From assembly GCF_026212465.1 (NCBI RefSeq), contig NC_080056.1:7993017-8057016 (forward strand): a stretch of 64,000 nt of DNA, in the 5' to 3' direction. The notes under the pieces are model-generated. The model did no database searches. It saw nothing but the letters and a program-made list of their open reading frames with translations, and was not told the origin of the DNA. The stretch is from Amaranthus tricolor. Lineage: Eukaryota; Streptophyta; Magnoliopsida; Caryophyllales; Amaranthaceae. Shown one piece after another: positions 49,269 through 61,260 of the stretch (within the stretch, counting starts at the first letter, position 1; each line of letters opens with the position of its first letter). Both the position numbers and the translations under genes were made by a program.

Positions 49269-49550
49269 TTTATTCTTTTCAAATAAAAATGCCTGTTTTG
49301 AAAAGTTCAACAAGTAAATTGGAGTTGTTTTTACATGAATTTACCTTGAATTGCTTTCATATTGTTTAAATTGTGCACATTTCTCAATCTTATGATTTCA
49401 TGCTGTTTGAATTGCTTAATACAAGTAAATATTTTATTCTTTTCAAATAAAAATGCCCAATTTGAAAAGTTCAATTGTTTTTGCATGAATTTAACTTGAA
49501 TTGCCTTCATGTTGTTTGAATTGCGCGTATTTCTCAATCATATGATTCTT
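49269..49550. repeat. Tandem duplication, about 165-bp period
   Basis: Two copies of a segment opening TTATTCTTTTCAAATAAAAA and containing TTGAATTGCYTTCAT and ATTTCTCAATC. The minus-strand frame across it simply repeats the same peptide. Confidence 0.85.
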
Positions 49551-49703
49551 ATTGCTCAAGTAATCTGAACAAAAGTGTACCCAATTTCATATTTTAAATG
49601 TATAAGTTTAATATTTTTATCAATTTGATTAATTAGTATGAAAATTGTGAATTGTTATGATTATCAACTAAAAGCCCATCAACTCATTTTCCTCCCAGGC
49701 AAA

Positions 49704-49880
49704 TTCTTAATTAAAACAGTCTCACTATGAGACGACTTAGAACCTGTTCTCTTTAACTTATTTTTTGAACTTATTAATTATTTTTATTGAAATCAAATCA
49801 GATCAGATCAATTCAGATCAGATCAAAAAATTTCAGATCAAATCAGACCAGATCAAAAATCAAATCAAATCATGATTACT

Positions 49881-49953
<73 letters not shown>

Positions 49954-50060
49954 TTAGGTTTTATTAATTATTATTTCCAATTAATAATATTAATAATAAT
50001 AGTAATAGTAATAATAATAATAAATAATACTAACTTATTATTGAATTAATTAATTAATTA

Positions 50061-50096
<36 letters not shown>

Positions 50097-50099
50097 TAA

Positions 50100-50153
<54 letters not shown>

Positions 50154-50328
50154 TACTACTACTACTAGTAGTAGTACTAGTACTAATAATATACTTAATT
50201 AATAAAATAATTAATAAATAAATATCTAAATAATAATTTTAATAATATAAACAATGTAATAATATTATTATATTAATTAATTCATTAATTAATAATATTT
50301 TTTAATTAGATACTACTACTACTACAAC

Positions 50329-50377
<49 letters not shown>

Positions 50378-50675
50378 TTTATGAAACCAAATCAGAATAG
50401 ATCAAATCAGACCAAATCAGAGCAGATCAGAAATATTCAGATCAAATCAGACCAGATCAGATCAGACCTTAATAATTCAGATCAGATCCAATCAGATTAG
50501 GCGAAGAGAATAGGCCCTTAATATTGGCTGGCCTAATTTTTATTTTCTTAAAATTTAATAAAAAAACAGCTTTTATTTAGTTAACTATTATGTAAGTTTA
50601 ATTTTGGATTGCTTGTATGAGCTCGTTTCACAATAAGACGGTCTAATACAAGACAAACTGTTCCCCCAAAATTTC
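49704..50675. mobile_element. MITE split by a nested element
   Basis: The left piece (TCTTAATTAAAACAGTCTCA with TGAGACGAC) and the right piece, reversed (TCTTGTATTAGACCGTCTTA), form inverted ends of the common plant GACCGTCT-type MITE. The two pieces are separated by the Tourist-like element at 49740-50517. Confidence 0.6.
49740..50517. mobile_element. PIF/Harbinger (Tourist-like) MITE with expanded ATT arrays
   Basis: Termini GAACCTGTTCTCTTT and, reversed, GGGCCTATTCTCTTC, flanked by TTA on both sides (49737-49739 and 50518-50520), the Harbinger-type duplication. Both subterminal regions carry runs of GATCAGATCA/AATCAGACCA words. The centre consists of long ATT, AAT and ACT microsatellites that expand it to 778 bp. 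Confidence 0.82.
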
Positions 50676-51559
50676 ATATGTACAATTACAATCATTAATT
50701 AGTTACATATTAATTAATTACTCCTAGTCTAATTTAAAATTAATCAATCATCATTTAATCAATCAAACAATCATCGATACATTTTTTAAAGGTCTATTGA
50801 TTCAAATAATTAATCAATCAAACAATCATTAATTAGTACATTTAACTCTAAATCTTTATAATTACAAATAAACAATGTCACTTTTGCGAAGCAGAAAAAT
50901 ATCAAATTATTGAGTGTAAAGGTCAAAGTATTCCAAATAAAAAATCAAAAAAGTAAAAATTAAATAAATAATTTAATTATTGAGTGTTCGCAATTGATGA
51001 TCCATTCAATTCAATTGAATACTAAACTTTAACAAATATTTAAATAAACAACTTAAATTCAAATGTTTTACCCATTTTAATTTAAATAACTAAAATTTCT
51101 CATGTTAGGAGCTGGGCATATTTGAAATTTGCGTACTCCATTCTTGTCCTTTGGCACATCCTCCACGTTTCATAGTCCATAATATGACTGACTACATTCC
51201 ATGACTTTGTATATTCTTATTATGTCAGAACTCAGAACTTAAATAATCGTGAAATGGTAAATCGATTTTGACGGCATTGAATATATTATATTAAGACTTA
51301 CATTTCTCTCACCCAACCAAAGTTTAGTTAATTAATGGTGGAACTTTAAAGTCTTTAAGATATTTTATTACGACACTTTATGAGAGCCATGACCTTCTCA
51401 TACACCATATTAAACAATCTATTATTTAAAATAAATAAACAAAAATTTATAATAGCTCTTTTCGCTAAAAGTACAGATTTAATAAATATCTATCTTATAT
51501 ATAATACTAAATATTCCTTTTAAAATGAAGAAAGATACACTATAAAATACGAAGAATAT
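50676..51559. other. AT-rich intergenic DNA, nothing recognised
   Basis: No supported gene. A short tandem word (AATCAATCAAACAATCATYRAT) appears twice near 50755 and 50810. Confidence 0.4.
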
Positions 51560-52520
51560 TAGTGACGGCACATAGTATCGGCCTTTAGATGCTAAATCGT
51601 CCAGGTGACGACCTTTTGTCGTATCGTTAAATAAGTGAACGCTAAACAAAATATAAAGTTAATAGGTCGTCTAAATGAGCGACTACCCTGGCGACCACCT
51701 TTTCCATCACCTTGAATATAGTGCATACTTTTTAATTGTTAATTTATTATTATTGTTATTATAAATATTAATATTATTTATTATGAATATTAATAATATT
51801 TATTTTTATTTTCATAATACACATTATGTTTATTATTTATTTTATAATAAATTTTAATATTATTTTTTGATTTATTTATTAATTTATTCTTGAATATTAA
51901 ATGTTATATTAATTTTATATCTATTCAATTTTAAACATATTTTAATAGTATTTATTATATTTAAATTAATTGATATAAATAATAAAAATTTAAACAAAAA
52001 TTTTTTCTTTGATTTGTTATTATTTTTAACAATGAATTGTTCTTGAAAAATCCAAAATAAGGAAAATTCTTGAGCGAAAGAAAGATAAATGTTAAAGAAT
52101 TCAAAATGAGAGATGAGAAATCAGAAATAAAATATGAGAAATCAGAATTAAAGTTGCAAATGGAGAGATGGACTCTTTTTATTGACAATGTTTGGACCTA
52201 GTTCGTCATTATTTTTTCAAAAAAAAAATATTTGAAATAAAAAATTTAAAAATACTAAAAAATAACAAAAGATGACGACAACCTGGCTACTGTCAGATCG
52301 TCGCCTCTATTGGCGACGGTCTGGAGCCGTAGCCAGATCGTCGCTAATTTAAAAAATGAATAAATAAAATCTTTAAAATTGAGTAACGATTTGCCGGCAG
52401 TCGCCAAACCGTCGCCATTTTGACGTTTAGAAGTACAAAACGTTTTGTCGTTGTCATTTTCTAAAAAAAGGCGACTAATATTTGTTAGTCACCTTTTGAC
52501 CATCACAATTTTAATATTAT
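51560..52520. mobile_element. Candidate non-autonomous element with GCGAC/CGTCGC clusters
   Basis: Two GC-rich clusters (about 51563-51712 and 52270-52500) are full of GACGACC, GGCGACC, ATCGTCGC and GTCGCCA words in both orientations, separated by an AT-rich centre. This mirrors the subterminal region of the CACTA 3' end at 36570-36952. I could not find CACTA termini, so it may be a degraded CACTA deletion derivative or another GCGAC-repeat element. Confidence 0.45.
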
Positions 52521-52626
52521 TTTTAGTGAATGAAATTCAAACTCGTAATTCTTTTGTCACGCGTTGGCCTCCATACCATTTCAAAACCGACTCAAAGTTG
52601 TATCAATTACTTATTGCATAAAAAAA

Positions 52627-52897
52627 ACAACTAGTCTCTTGAGAGACCGTCTCTTTGAGAGACGTATCTCAAGCCCAACCCATTAAAAATTAATGTCTAC
52701 TTACTGTATTCTTAATGCCTACTTACATTATCCTCAAAGCTTACTTACCGTATTTTTAGTGTCTACTTTTAATATCTTAAATATCTACTTAGATCATTCT
52801 TAATGCCTACTTACAATATTTTATAAAAATATATAATGGGTTGACTTAATAGAAATGATCTCTTAAAAAGACCATCTCTCACAAGAATTTGTGTAAA
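52627..52897. mobile_element. GACCGTCT-type MITE
   Basis: About 270 bp with long imperfect inverted ends: CTCTTGAGAGACCGTCTCTT with CCAACCCATTA on the left, and TTCTTGTGAGAGATGGTCTT with TCAACCCATTATAT reversed from the right. It has internal repeats of the word CTACTTAC. Related to the split MITE at 49704-50675. Confidence 0.7.
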
Positions 52898-53077
52898 ACA
52901 AAACCACGACTAATTACCGCATCTGTGATCATCGTACACTAATCTTTACTAATTATACTTTTATTCCCACCTAACACATTAATTTCTTCAAAGTTCATCG
53001 AGCAGTCAAGCTGGACTTTATCAGTCTTTATTTTACTCCTGTTTAATTAATTGGGGTTAGTACTAACGCAAATGCAG

Positions 53078-53085
53078 TATATATA
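53078..53085 (+). promoter_or_regulatory. TATA box of P450 copy C
   Basis: TATATATAG about 575 bp upstream of the start codon. The distance suggests a leader intron: donor CAATAG|GTATAC at 53210 and acceptor ATAACAG at 53655, just before the ATG. This is inferred. Confidence 0.5.
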
Positions 53086-53574
53086 GCACCCCAAGGATAT
53101 TTATTTTTCCATCAAAGCAAACAAATCTTAAGGTTAAATCTTTAGTTTCTGATATTTTGAGGAAACTAAGAAAACCTTAAGATATATCTTTTGCTCTTTC
53201 CTGCAATAGGTATACCTTATTCTTCCTCATTCTTGACTAGTCGATATCCATTCAATCCTGACAAAATCCTGACTATAACTTTTATAATCACGGGATATAT
53301 TGAGCAAGGTTGTTTCTGATCTTAGGCAAAGTAAATATTTGCCTAGGACTCAGAGCTAGAATGAGGCTTAATATCAACAATTTTGTCATGTAGGATGTTG
53401 AATACCATTTGTAAAATTGTAGTTTTATTTTTTTTCAAACATCCATTATAAACCGAAATCGACCCTCTATCAAAAGGCTCATTTCTTTCATTTTACTTAG
53501 GGCCTGTAAAATATCAAAAACGACACTGATACCAAATATGATCATAAGCGATTATCTAATTATTTGTCTGTGAA

Positions 53575-53605
<31 letters not shown>

Positions 53606-53659
53606 TTTTTCTTACGATAAATATTTTTTTTCATGGTTTGTTGTAATGATAACAGGTCA

Positions 53660-56380
53660 ATGGAAAGCATGTTGATGGTAACGTTGGCATTAGGATTATT
53701 GCCGGTTGTAGGGTTGTTATTATGGTGGTGGAATGAGATATGGTATGTGTGGCCCATTGAAGCAAGACTACGACGCTCGAAATCCGAGACTGCACTACCA
53801 CCTGGTTATTTGGGCCTCCCTTTTCTCGGCGAGACTCTTCCATTTCAATGGTTTTTCAACGTCGTTCGTCGACCAGATGATTTTATTAAAAATAAAATAA
53901 AAAAGTACGTTATTATACAACATATTTTAATATAATGTTCTTTTTACGTCCTTTAATATGAAACATATGAGAATATTTGGCTATTATGGTCATTCCATAT
54001 AATAAAATTAATTAATAAAATGCATATTTGTTAAACTTTAGTCTTATGTTTGCGGTTATTTCCATCAAAATATAGAGTAATTACCAAAAGTCAAATGATT
54101 GATGAATATGATATAAATTAAAATGATTGATAAATAGTATTAAAAGTTAAATGAAACACTTAGATTTAATAGGAGGTTGTATTATTTAAGAGTGTCATGT
54201 ATTGTTGATTTCTCATTGTAGGTATGGAGAAAATGTGGGTGTTTACAGAACCCATCTGTATGGAGCTCCAAGCATCATAGTATGTGCTTCGTCTCTATGC
54301 AAACATATTCTCAACTCTGGTGAAAATTTCAAGGCGGAATGGCCAACACATAAAGTTGTAGGACGTAATTCAGTTATATCAATTGAAGGCGAACGTCATG
54401 ATATCATCAAGAGTTTAGTTGTGAATTGCTTCTCTCGCCCAGATGCACTTGCTTGGGTTATGCAAAAAGTTCAACCTTGTATTGTTTCTACTCTTCAAAC
54501 CTGGTCTCAAAAGCCAAATATCAAATCTTTCTATGAACTTAAGAAGGTGATTTATTTAACTATTAATTAATTACTCTTTTAAATTTTAGAATTTATAACA
54601 AATTTTGGGGCCTCAACCATTGGCTTAATTAAGTTTTTGGTTGAGTTGTTTCATTGATATGGTATCAGAGCCATCGTGACAAGAGGTCATAGGTTTGAAT
54701 CACAACCATGAACCACCTCTTATTAAAAGTGAAATACTTAACGCTGCGTATGAAGAGGATACAATATGTGCTACATCCACATTTCTAGCTTAAAAAGCTT
54801 TTGTATGATGGTGCGTGTTAGAGTATATAATATATTTTGAGAACTCAACCATAAAGTTAAAAGCTTTTGGTTTAGTTGGTTTTAATAACATTAAATTTCA
54901 GATAAATATATTTTACGTTTTCGTTCAAAAGACCAATCAACACTTATCCACTGTACGTATTTTTTTATCATCACAGGCTACACTTGACTGCACCTTGAGA
55001 TATGTTGTTGGTTTTGAATATAATGCCAATCAAATAGAAGATCTTGCTAAGGCATATGAGAGTTTGAATTTAGGCTTTAGAGCCACGCCAATACACATCC
55101 CCGGGACAACTTATTATCATGCCCTCCAGGTGAATATATAATTCTTTCTTGGTTATTTATTTAACATCAATTTTTTACTTTTATTGTAATAACTCATGAA
55201 AATTAAAATTCATATGTACTTTAGTGTCGAAAGAAGATTGTTAAGATCTTCAAGGACGAGATCGATAGGAGAAGGGCAATTGGAAACAACATTGATGGAA
55301 CGAAAGAAGAAAGTGTTGGTGATTTAATGGATGCATTGATGAAAACCAAGAATATTGAAGGAAAACATTTGAAAGATGAAGAAGTGTTGGACAATGTTGT
55401 AAACTCTATCCTTCTTGGTCATATCTCTAGTGCATATGCGGTGACATGGTGCCATTATTTCTTAGCAAAGTCCCCTACTGTTCTTGAAAAACTTCGAGTA
55501 ATTTACTCTTCCCTTTAAGTTCCTTTCATATCTATATAATAATTCACATGTGATCCGACATTGAATAATTAGAAAGAGATTAACTAACATATAAGCTTGA
55601 TGGACTACTCCTCTTATAACAAATTGGTTTTAAGATGACTCATCATCAGATTTGTATGCAGTTAACTCTTCTTTTATGTGGGTCTTGATTTACACAGGCC
55701 TAATGACAGATTTATTGAGTAAAACAATAATATTTCATGATCTAATTTTTTAAATTTTGATTATTGGTTTATGTATATAGCAAGAAAACAAGGCCCTTTT
55801 AGAGGAGAAGAATGGCGAGACAATTACAAATGGAGATATTCAGAAGCTCAAATATACAAACAAGGTTGTCGAAGAAGTACTTAGGATGGCAAATCTTTCT
55901 GGATTTCTCTTTAGGAGAGTTATGGAAGATGCTGAATTCAAAGGTATATTTTAAAACATATTCTCCTTGTTTTAATTTTTTGTTACATGCACTTTGACTA
56001 AAAAGCTCTAAAATGTTAATTAAAGTGTAACCAATAAATTAAAAGGAGGGAGTAAATATTATAGTCACACGGTTTTAGATTACATGTTTTGCAATACTTC
56101 TTGATATTAAGGAAATTAGCATACATATGTATGTGCAGGTTACTTAATCCCCAAAGGTTGGAGGGTAATGGTGTGGCTTAGACAGCTTCATAATGATCCA
56201 ACAAATTTTGATGATCCAATGTGCTTTAATCCAGATAGATGGGATGTAAGTTCTTTAGTGCATAAGTTACTTTATAACGACTAAACTAATTTTAGAACAT
56301 CATATTTTCTAAATATGAATATATACAAACCTAAGCATCGGCTATAACTACTTAATATTTTTAATATATAATATAAATAT

Positions 56381-56436
<56 letters not shown>

Positions 56437-57633
56437 AACTAATATCTAATGACGCTTCTTATTATTTCTATTTTTTTGCTTCTAATGTGTAATATGAACA
56501 GCCTTATAATATGTTTTATACTCTAACATGCTTACGTATATTCGATGTACGTATTTAAAGTTAAAAATATTTTTTTTGTTCAAACACTTAAAAATTGAAT
56601 ATCCTTTTGTAATTGATAAGGATCAAATTTAGCTTTGCGCAGATTTGAAATCACTGCACACCAACCAAATCTAAAAGATTTATATTTTCAATGCCAAATT
56701 TTGAATTTTCAACTCCTTGCTCAAAATAATAATAATTATTAATAAAATTTCTACATTGATCTACTCTAATAAACTAATAATTGTCAAAAGTCTGCTTTTG
56801 GAAATTCATGCAATATTTCAATTTCTATACTTATCATTATTAATTAATTAATCTTATTTTGTAGACACGTCCTAAGCATGGTACTTACCTTCCATTTGGT
56901 GGAGGCTTGAGATTTTGTCCAGGAAGCATGATTATTAGGCTCATCATGGCCCTTTTCATCCATCATTTGGCCATTGGATACAAGTAAGTCCTTTGCGCTA
57001 ATTAAAAAGCGTAAAAAAAATTTATTCAACTAAAAACTTAAACTTATGATTAAAGTTTTATAATATATACATACTCTGGGCCGGTTTTATAAGAGGGCAA
57101 GAGGGATTATGCCCCGAGCCCATCCAAAAAATAGAAAAATGATGCTTTAATATTTAATGGTTAGGGGCCTATAATAGTATATTTAGTAATTAGAGGCCCA
57201 TAATTAATGTTTCACCCAGGACCTCTCAAATCATAGGGCTCGTTCTATCATCCTCCCTCATACGAAAACCTTTTGTTTCAGAATTGTAGATGCAACATAT
57301 GTCCTTTTCATACATAATATTAAATATTCCACTGAAATGAGACGTGAATTAGATCATATTCAAACTAATAACCATTTTGTCACGTTAATTTCTAATACCA
57401 TGTCAAAACACCAACTCAATCAGAAGTGCAAGCTTATGGTTGAAGTTTCAGAATATATTAGCATATCTATCAGAAAGCGATATAATTCATTCTTAATAGC
57501 ATTATTTCATTGAAATTAATCGTGGACGTTTTGCAGGTGGGAAATGTTGAATCCTAATGTCCCAATCTCTTATCTATCACACCCTCTGCCAGCTGACGGC
57601 CTTGAGATTTCGATGAAAAAACTTGAAGCTTGA
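53660..57633 (+). CDS. Cytochrome P450, CYP88-like (copy C)
   Basis: Intact paralogue of copy A, predicted to be an ER-anchored monooxygenase. Eight exons: 53660-53904, 54222-54546, 54977-55129, 55225-55497, 55781-55943, 56139-56245, 56865-56983, 57537-57633, giving 493 residues. The start is set at MESMLMVTLALG, which aligns with MDPMWMITLVLG of copy A; an upstream in-frame ATG (53633) precedes a probable leader-intron acceptor. Membrane anchor, hinge LPPGYLGLPFLGETLPFQWF, K-helix EEVLR, FNPDRW and FGGGLRFCPG are present. As in copy A, the I-helix reads LLGHISSAY (acidic residue replaced by Ile) and the C-helix HDIIKSL lacks the usual arginine. All intron positions and phases match copy A. 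Intron 2 is enlarged by a TRIM (54584-54890), and introns 6 and 7 by AT repeats and a GGGCC-rich repeat (57070-57250). Substrate unknown. Confidence 0.94.
54584..54890 (+). mobile_element. Complete TRIM retrotransposon in P450 intron 2
   Basis: LTRs at 54584-54654 and 54816-54890, the primer-binding site TGGTATCAGAGCC intact directly after LTR 1, and a 5-bp duplication TTAAA at 54579-54583 and 54891-54895. The intron is 430 bp here and 112 bp in copy A; removing the element and one duplication copy (312 bp) leaves 118 bp, so the insertion explains the difference. Same family as 34124-34397. It lies in sense orientation relative to the gene. Confidence 0.93.
56393..56432. repeat. (AT)n microsatellite in P450 intron 6
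   Basis: Twenty uninterrupted AT units within the enlarged intron 6 of copy C (619 bp against 96 bp in copy A). Confidence 0.95.
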
Positions 57634-59382
57634 TTATCCAACAATGAAAGTCAATAAATGTATGTGTGCGTGGAAGCAATATGTAGCAAATAAGTAATCT
57701 GGGTTTAGTAACAAGTATGTGTCATACATATTAATAAATTGTAATATATATACATTTCGATTATAATAAAATAAATTACGAATCTGTACTTTTATTATAT
57801 TTAATAATTCCCTCTTGAACTCATTATTATTCATAACTATTACTATTATTTATAAAGAAACCTTGTTAGAATTTCCTATTTACTTTTAAACTATTGATAT
57901 AATCAACATATTGGTCATTACAAAAATATTTACACCTATTTTTTAAATATGATTTTCTGATATCTACTTTTTTACTTTTTTCATAAAATGTAACTTGTAT
58001 TTGTCACTTATTACTCCGTCACAGAGAAAATTAATTGTCTGGGAACATGTGAAAAAGAAGATAAAATTGTATTGTTGATGAAATTAAATAAAATTAAAAT
58101 GTATAAATGCAATAAAATAAAGCGATGGGCCCATTTTTAAATAGGATTATGATGTAGAATTTAGTGATACAATTAAAAGTAGTAAATAAGGTAAATAAAA
58201 AATTTATGAAACAGAAGTATACTCAATTGTAATTCTTAAAATAAAATTATTTTGCACCCTTAATTTCTATTTTTTCGCCCCAATTTATTTATTAAAATAA
58301 AGTGGAAAAGCTTATGAGCATGTTGGAATGTATCATGTATATTGTATACTACATACTTAAGTAAAGTTAAAAAGATGCAAGGTATTACATATTGTCTTAC
58401 ACGTTCAACAATGACGACAATGGAAAACACAATACAACTTGAACAAAAAACTTGAATCAAAATTAAATAAAATAGGCAAAGCTCTAACGGTTCGCTTGGT
58501 TATTGATATTAAAAGATAGTATCGAGAATGACTTGCATGTAAATTATATGAAATGTGTCATGTCGTTACTATGGTAATGAAATTTTGATCATAAAAAAAT
58601 TGTTTATAATTTTCCATTACTATATAATATCACATGCATTTCTAAATGTTAATTCATATCAGAATGAATTCTGTGAAGAAAATAAGATGATTGAAGGAGA
58701 ACTAGCATATACCATTAAAACTGTCAAGATATTTTCATATCAAAATTACATTAATTTTTCAATATCATTTTCACCATTGGCGATGATAAAGAGATGGAAT
58801 GGAGAACAACGAGAGACACTTGGTGCCCCGTAAGTAAGTCTCTATCCTTAAAGGGTATTTGGGGTGTATATCCACTTTGTTCAATACTCAAACATTAACA
58901 CACCACTCAAATCTATAAACACTTCGCTTACTTATTTGATAAGGATTGGATAACCACCAAAATAACCAAAGAGGAATCGATGTAAAAGATTAATTTTTGA
59001 TCGAACGAAGAATCATGTAAATAGAAAATCAGATTGTTTTGATTGTACAAAGGAAAATGAGTAGTGATGCTCAATATTAGAGCTGTTCAACTGGCGGCAT
59101 CGGGGCGGATCGGGTCAGGTAAAAAAAATCCCAAATAATGCCAAAAAGCTAAGCCTAAAGTTAATGACAATAATTAACAATTAATTCTATGAAATTATAC
59201 ATGCATTACCTTTCTAATTTAGTTGTCCACAGCTTAGAGTGTGTTTGGATTGAAAGAAATTGAGGGATGTGAAGAAATGAAGAATCTTATTTAGATAATA
59301 AAATGAGAGGGAAGGGATTTGGAGGCGAGGGATTTGGAGGGAAAATATAAAAAAGTTTTATTAAAAATATAATCTCTTTTAA
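57634..59382. other. Intergenic DNA after P450 copy C
   Basis: The first hundred bases are probably the 3' UTR. A Stowaway-like stretch may occupy 58015-58220 (ACTCCGTCACAGAG at the left, AAACAGAAGTA at the right). 58490-58880 looks like a MITE of the GGTCCGTTTGGT-like type (GGTTCGCTTGGTTATTGATA at its left). 59090-59125 has a GGCGGATCGGGTCAGG fragment resembling the CCGA-rich hAT. The 92-residue frame at 58555-58833 lies within this repeat DNA. No gene supported. Confidence 0.45.
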
Positions 59383-59761
59383 GGGGTCGCTTGGATTGAG
59401 TATAAATATTTAAGGGGTAGAAAAAGTTAAACTAGTGAAATAAAGGTAAGTAGAGGTGCAAATGAACTAATTAAAATACTTGTGAAAGATGTAGAAGGAA
59501 AGTAAAGTAAAAAAAGATGAATAAAAAAGAATAATGATTCTCTTCATTTGAAGTATAGTATTCCCTCATCCTCCCTAAGGTAAATTTATACTCCTAATAT
59601 GAGGGAAATAATTGTTGTTTTATCCATTTTTATTACCTTCTAACAAATTCTTCCACATTTCTAATAATCAAATTCTTTTAAACTTCTATCTAATTTACTT
59701 TATTTTTCTACTTTGACTTTTATTTATCTCTTAAATATTTACACTTAATTCAAACGACCCC
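59383..59761. mobile_element. Tourist-like MITE, nested
   Basis: 379 bp with ends GGGGTCGCTTGGATTGAGTA and, reversed, GGGGTCGTTTGAATTAAGTG; both continue into TAAATATTTAAG. TAA flanks it on both sides (59380-59382, 59762-59764). It splits a second MITE-like sequence, whose left part begins GTGTGTTTGGATTGAAAG near 59241 and whose right part ends near 59907 (reverse TATGTTTGAAAAGCAAATTA). Confidence 0.8.
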
Positions 59762-60125
59762 TAAAGCGGAAAGATTTGCAAGGAAAACACCTATTTTTCT
59801 TTTTTTCCTTCTCTTCCCTTCTAAACACACAAGATACACTCTCCCTCCTTACTCCTCTCCTTATTTTCTCTTCCTTTTCTTTCTCTTCTAATTTGCTTTT
59901 CAAACATAGTAATAATATCTATCCTCATCTTTACGAAGCAAATATAACATAATAGTCGATCAATCAATTTATACATAGTGCAACATAAACATCCAATAGA
60001 ACAAAAAATAATACAAAATAACGTAAAAAATATTTATAGAAAAATCAAAAACAAATACCTTATATCATCTCATCACATAATCTGAGAAAGACAGATATTT
60101 ACTCCAACCGAACATAACAATCTAA

Positions 60126-60617
60126 TCAAGTCTCCCTTTGTGAATGGGTCCTCCAAAATCCAGTAAACTTAGAAGCCATCTCATTCTCAAGTCTAACCAA
60201 ATCCTCATCCATTATTTTACTCCCACCAATCAGAAAAGTTACCTCCTGACCCTCACGAATAATTTTAATAGTTCTTTCTAATTCGGGTATACCCCATTTA
60301 AATTTATATTCTTCACTTACTATATTTGTAGGATCATGATGTAAAGGAAACAACCCTTTCTTAGCTAATTCCCTTCTTCTATGTCTCTTTAATGCCTTAC
60401 GACAAAGCCTTTTAGGCATCTTGAACATGACAAGAGTCAATAAATTTGCAGCCGTGTAAGGAAAACAACACCAAACCGTCGCACAATCTGCGGTTACTCC
60501 ACCGGCTACCTCCGCAATTCTCTTTGGATTAGATGATCCCATTGAGGATGGTGTTGGGTGGACTATGATTTTTCTTCTATATATCATTGGATCATTAACA
60601 TTTTCTTTTTTTCCCAT
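60126..60617 (-). CDS. Plant-specific uncharacterised protein (CC-motif, basic)
   Basis: Single-exon minus-strand gene of 163 residues with an intact frame. The core VTADCATVWCCFPYTAANLL, continuing into LVMFKMPKRLCRKALKRHRRR, matches by eye a family of small plant proteins with a cysteine-rich hydrophobic helix followed by an Arg/Lys cluster (Arabidopsis members read roughly TAECAAVCCCCP...LCR.A...RRR). No enzymatic domain is visible; the hydrophobic segment (about residues 43-66) could be membrane-associated, and the basic cluster could direct it to the nucleus or to acidic lipids. The C-terminal half is charged (ELERTIKIIREGQEVTFLI). The first ATG of the frame is in a good context (ATGG). 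The function of the family is not known to me. Confidence 0.82.
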   Translation of the reverse strand: MGKKENVNDPMIYRRKIIVHPTPSSMGSSNPKRIAEVAGGVTADCATVWCCFPYTAANLLTLVMFKMPKRLCRKALKRHRRRELAKKGLFPLHHDPTNIVSEEYKFKWGIPELERTIKIIREGQEVTFLIGGSKIMDEDLVRLENEMASKFTGFWRTHSQRET

Positions 60618-61260
60618 TGATTTTTAGTATTTATTTATTTATTTATTTATTTATTGATTAATTTTCCTTTGGAATGTTAAATAAATTAATATAAGAATGA
60701 TTTAAAAGAAAGTTAAGGATTTTTTTATTGAAAAATATTTAGGTTTTATTAATTTATTTTGTGAAACTAAATAAAATTATATTTATATAAGAATGATAAA
60801 AAAGAAAATTAAAGATTTTTTATTGAAAAATATTTAGCTTTCATTCTTTTTTGAGAATTTTATAAGTGGTTTGTTTGTTATTTGAATTTAGAAATAAATT
60901 TATAAATTTATGTAAGAATGATGAAAAAGAAAATTAAAGATTTTTTATTGAAATGTTTTTAGGTTTTGTTAATTCTCATTTGAAAATGTAAGTAGTTTGT
61001 TTATTTTGAATTTAGGGAAATAAGGAAATATTTCATTAACAAACACTTAATTTACACATCTTTTGAATATTAAGATTAAGATCAAAATTAAGATATCTTT
61101 AGATGAAAATTAGTTTATATATTTATTAATTTTTCTTTGTAATACTAAATAAATTTATAGGTGTATAAGAATGAAAAAGAAAATTAAAGATTTTTTATTC
61201 AAAAATATTTAGCTTTCTTTTTATTTTGAAAATATAAGGAGTTTGTTTATTTGGAATTTA
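60618..61260. repeat. Degenerate tandem repeats upstream of the 163-aa gene
   Basis: Four copies of a unit opening TAAGAATGAT-AAAAAGAAA and continuing into TTAAAGATTTTTTATTGAAA and AATATTTAG start near 60692, 60788, 60912 and 61165. The spacing suggests a unit of about 96-126 bases, with one missing or diverged copy between the third and fourth. A (TTTA)n tract lies at about 60629-60655, immediately before the start codon. Confidence 0.8.

Noticed and set aside
49331..49537. 68-residue minus-strand ORF with repeated peptide
   Set aside because: Explained by the 165-bp tandem duplication; no coding signature.
53631..53843. Minus-strand ORF opposite P450 copy C exon 1
   Set aside because: Shadow of the coding exon; the plus-strand frame aligns with copy A.
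58555..58833. 92-residue plus-strand ORF
   Set aside because: AT-rich composition, no motif, and it lies in MITE-like DNA.
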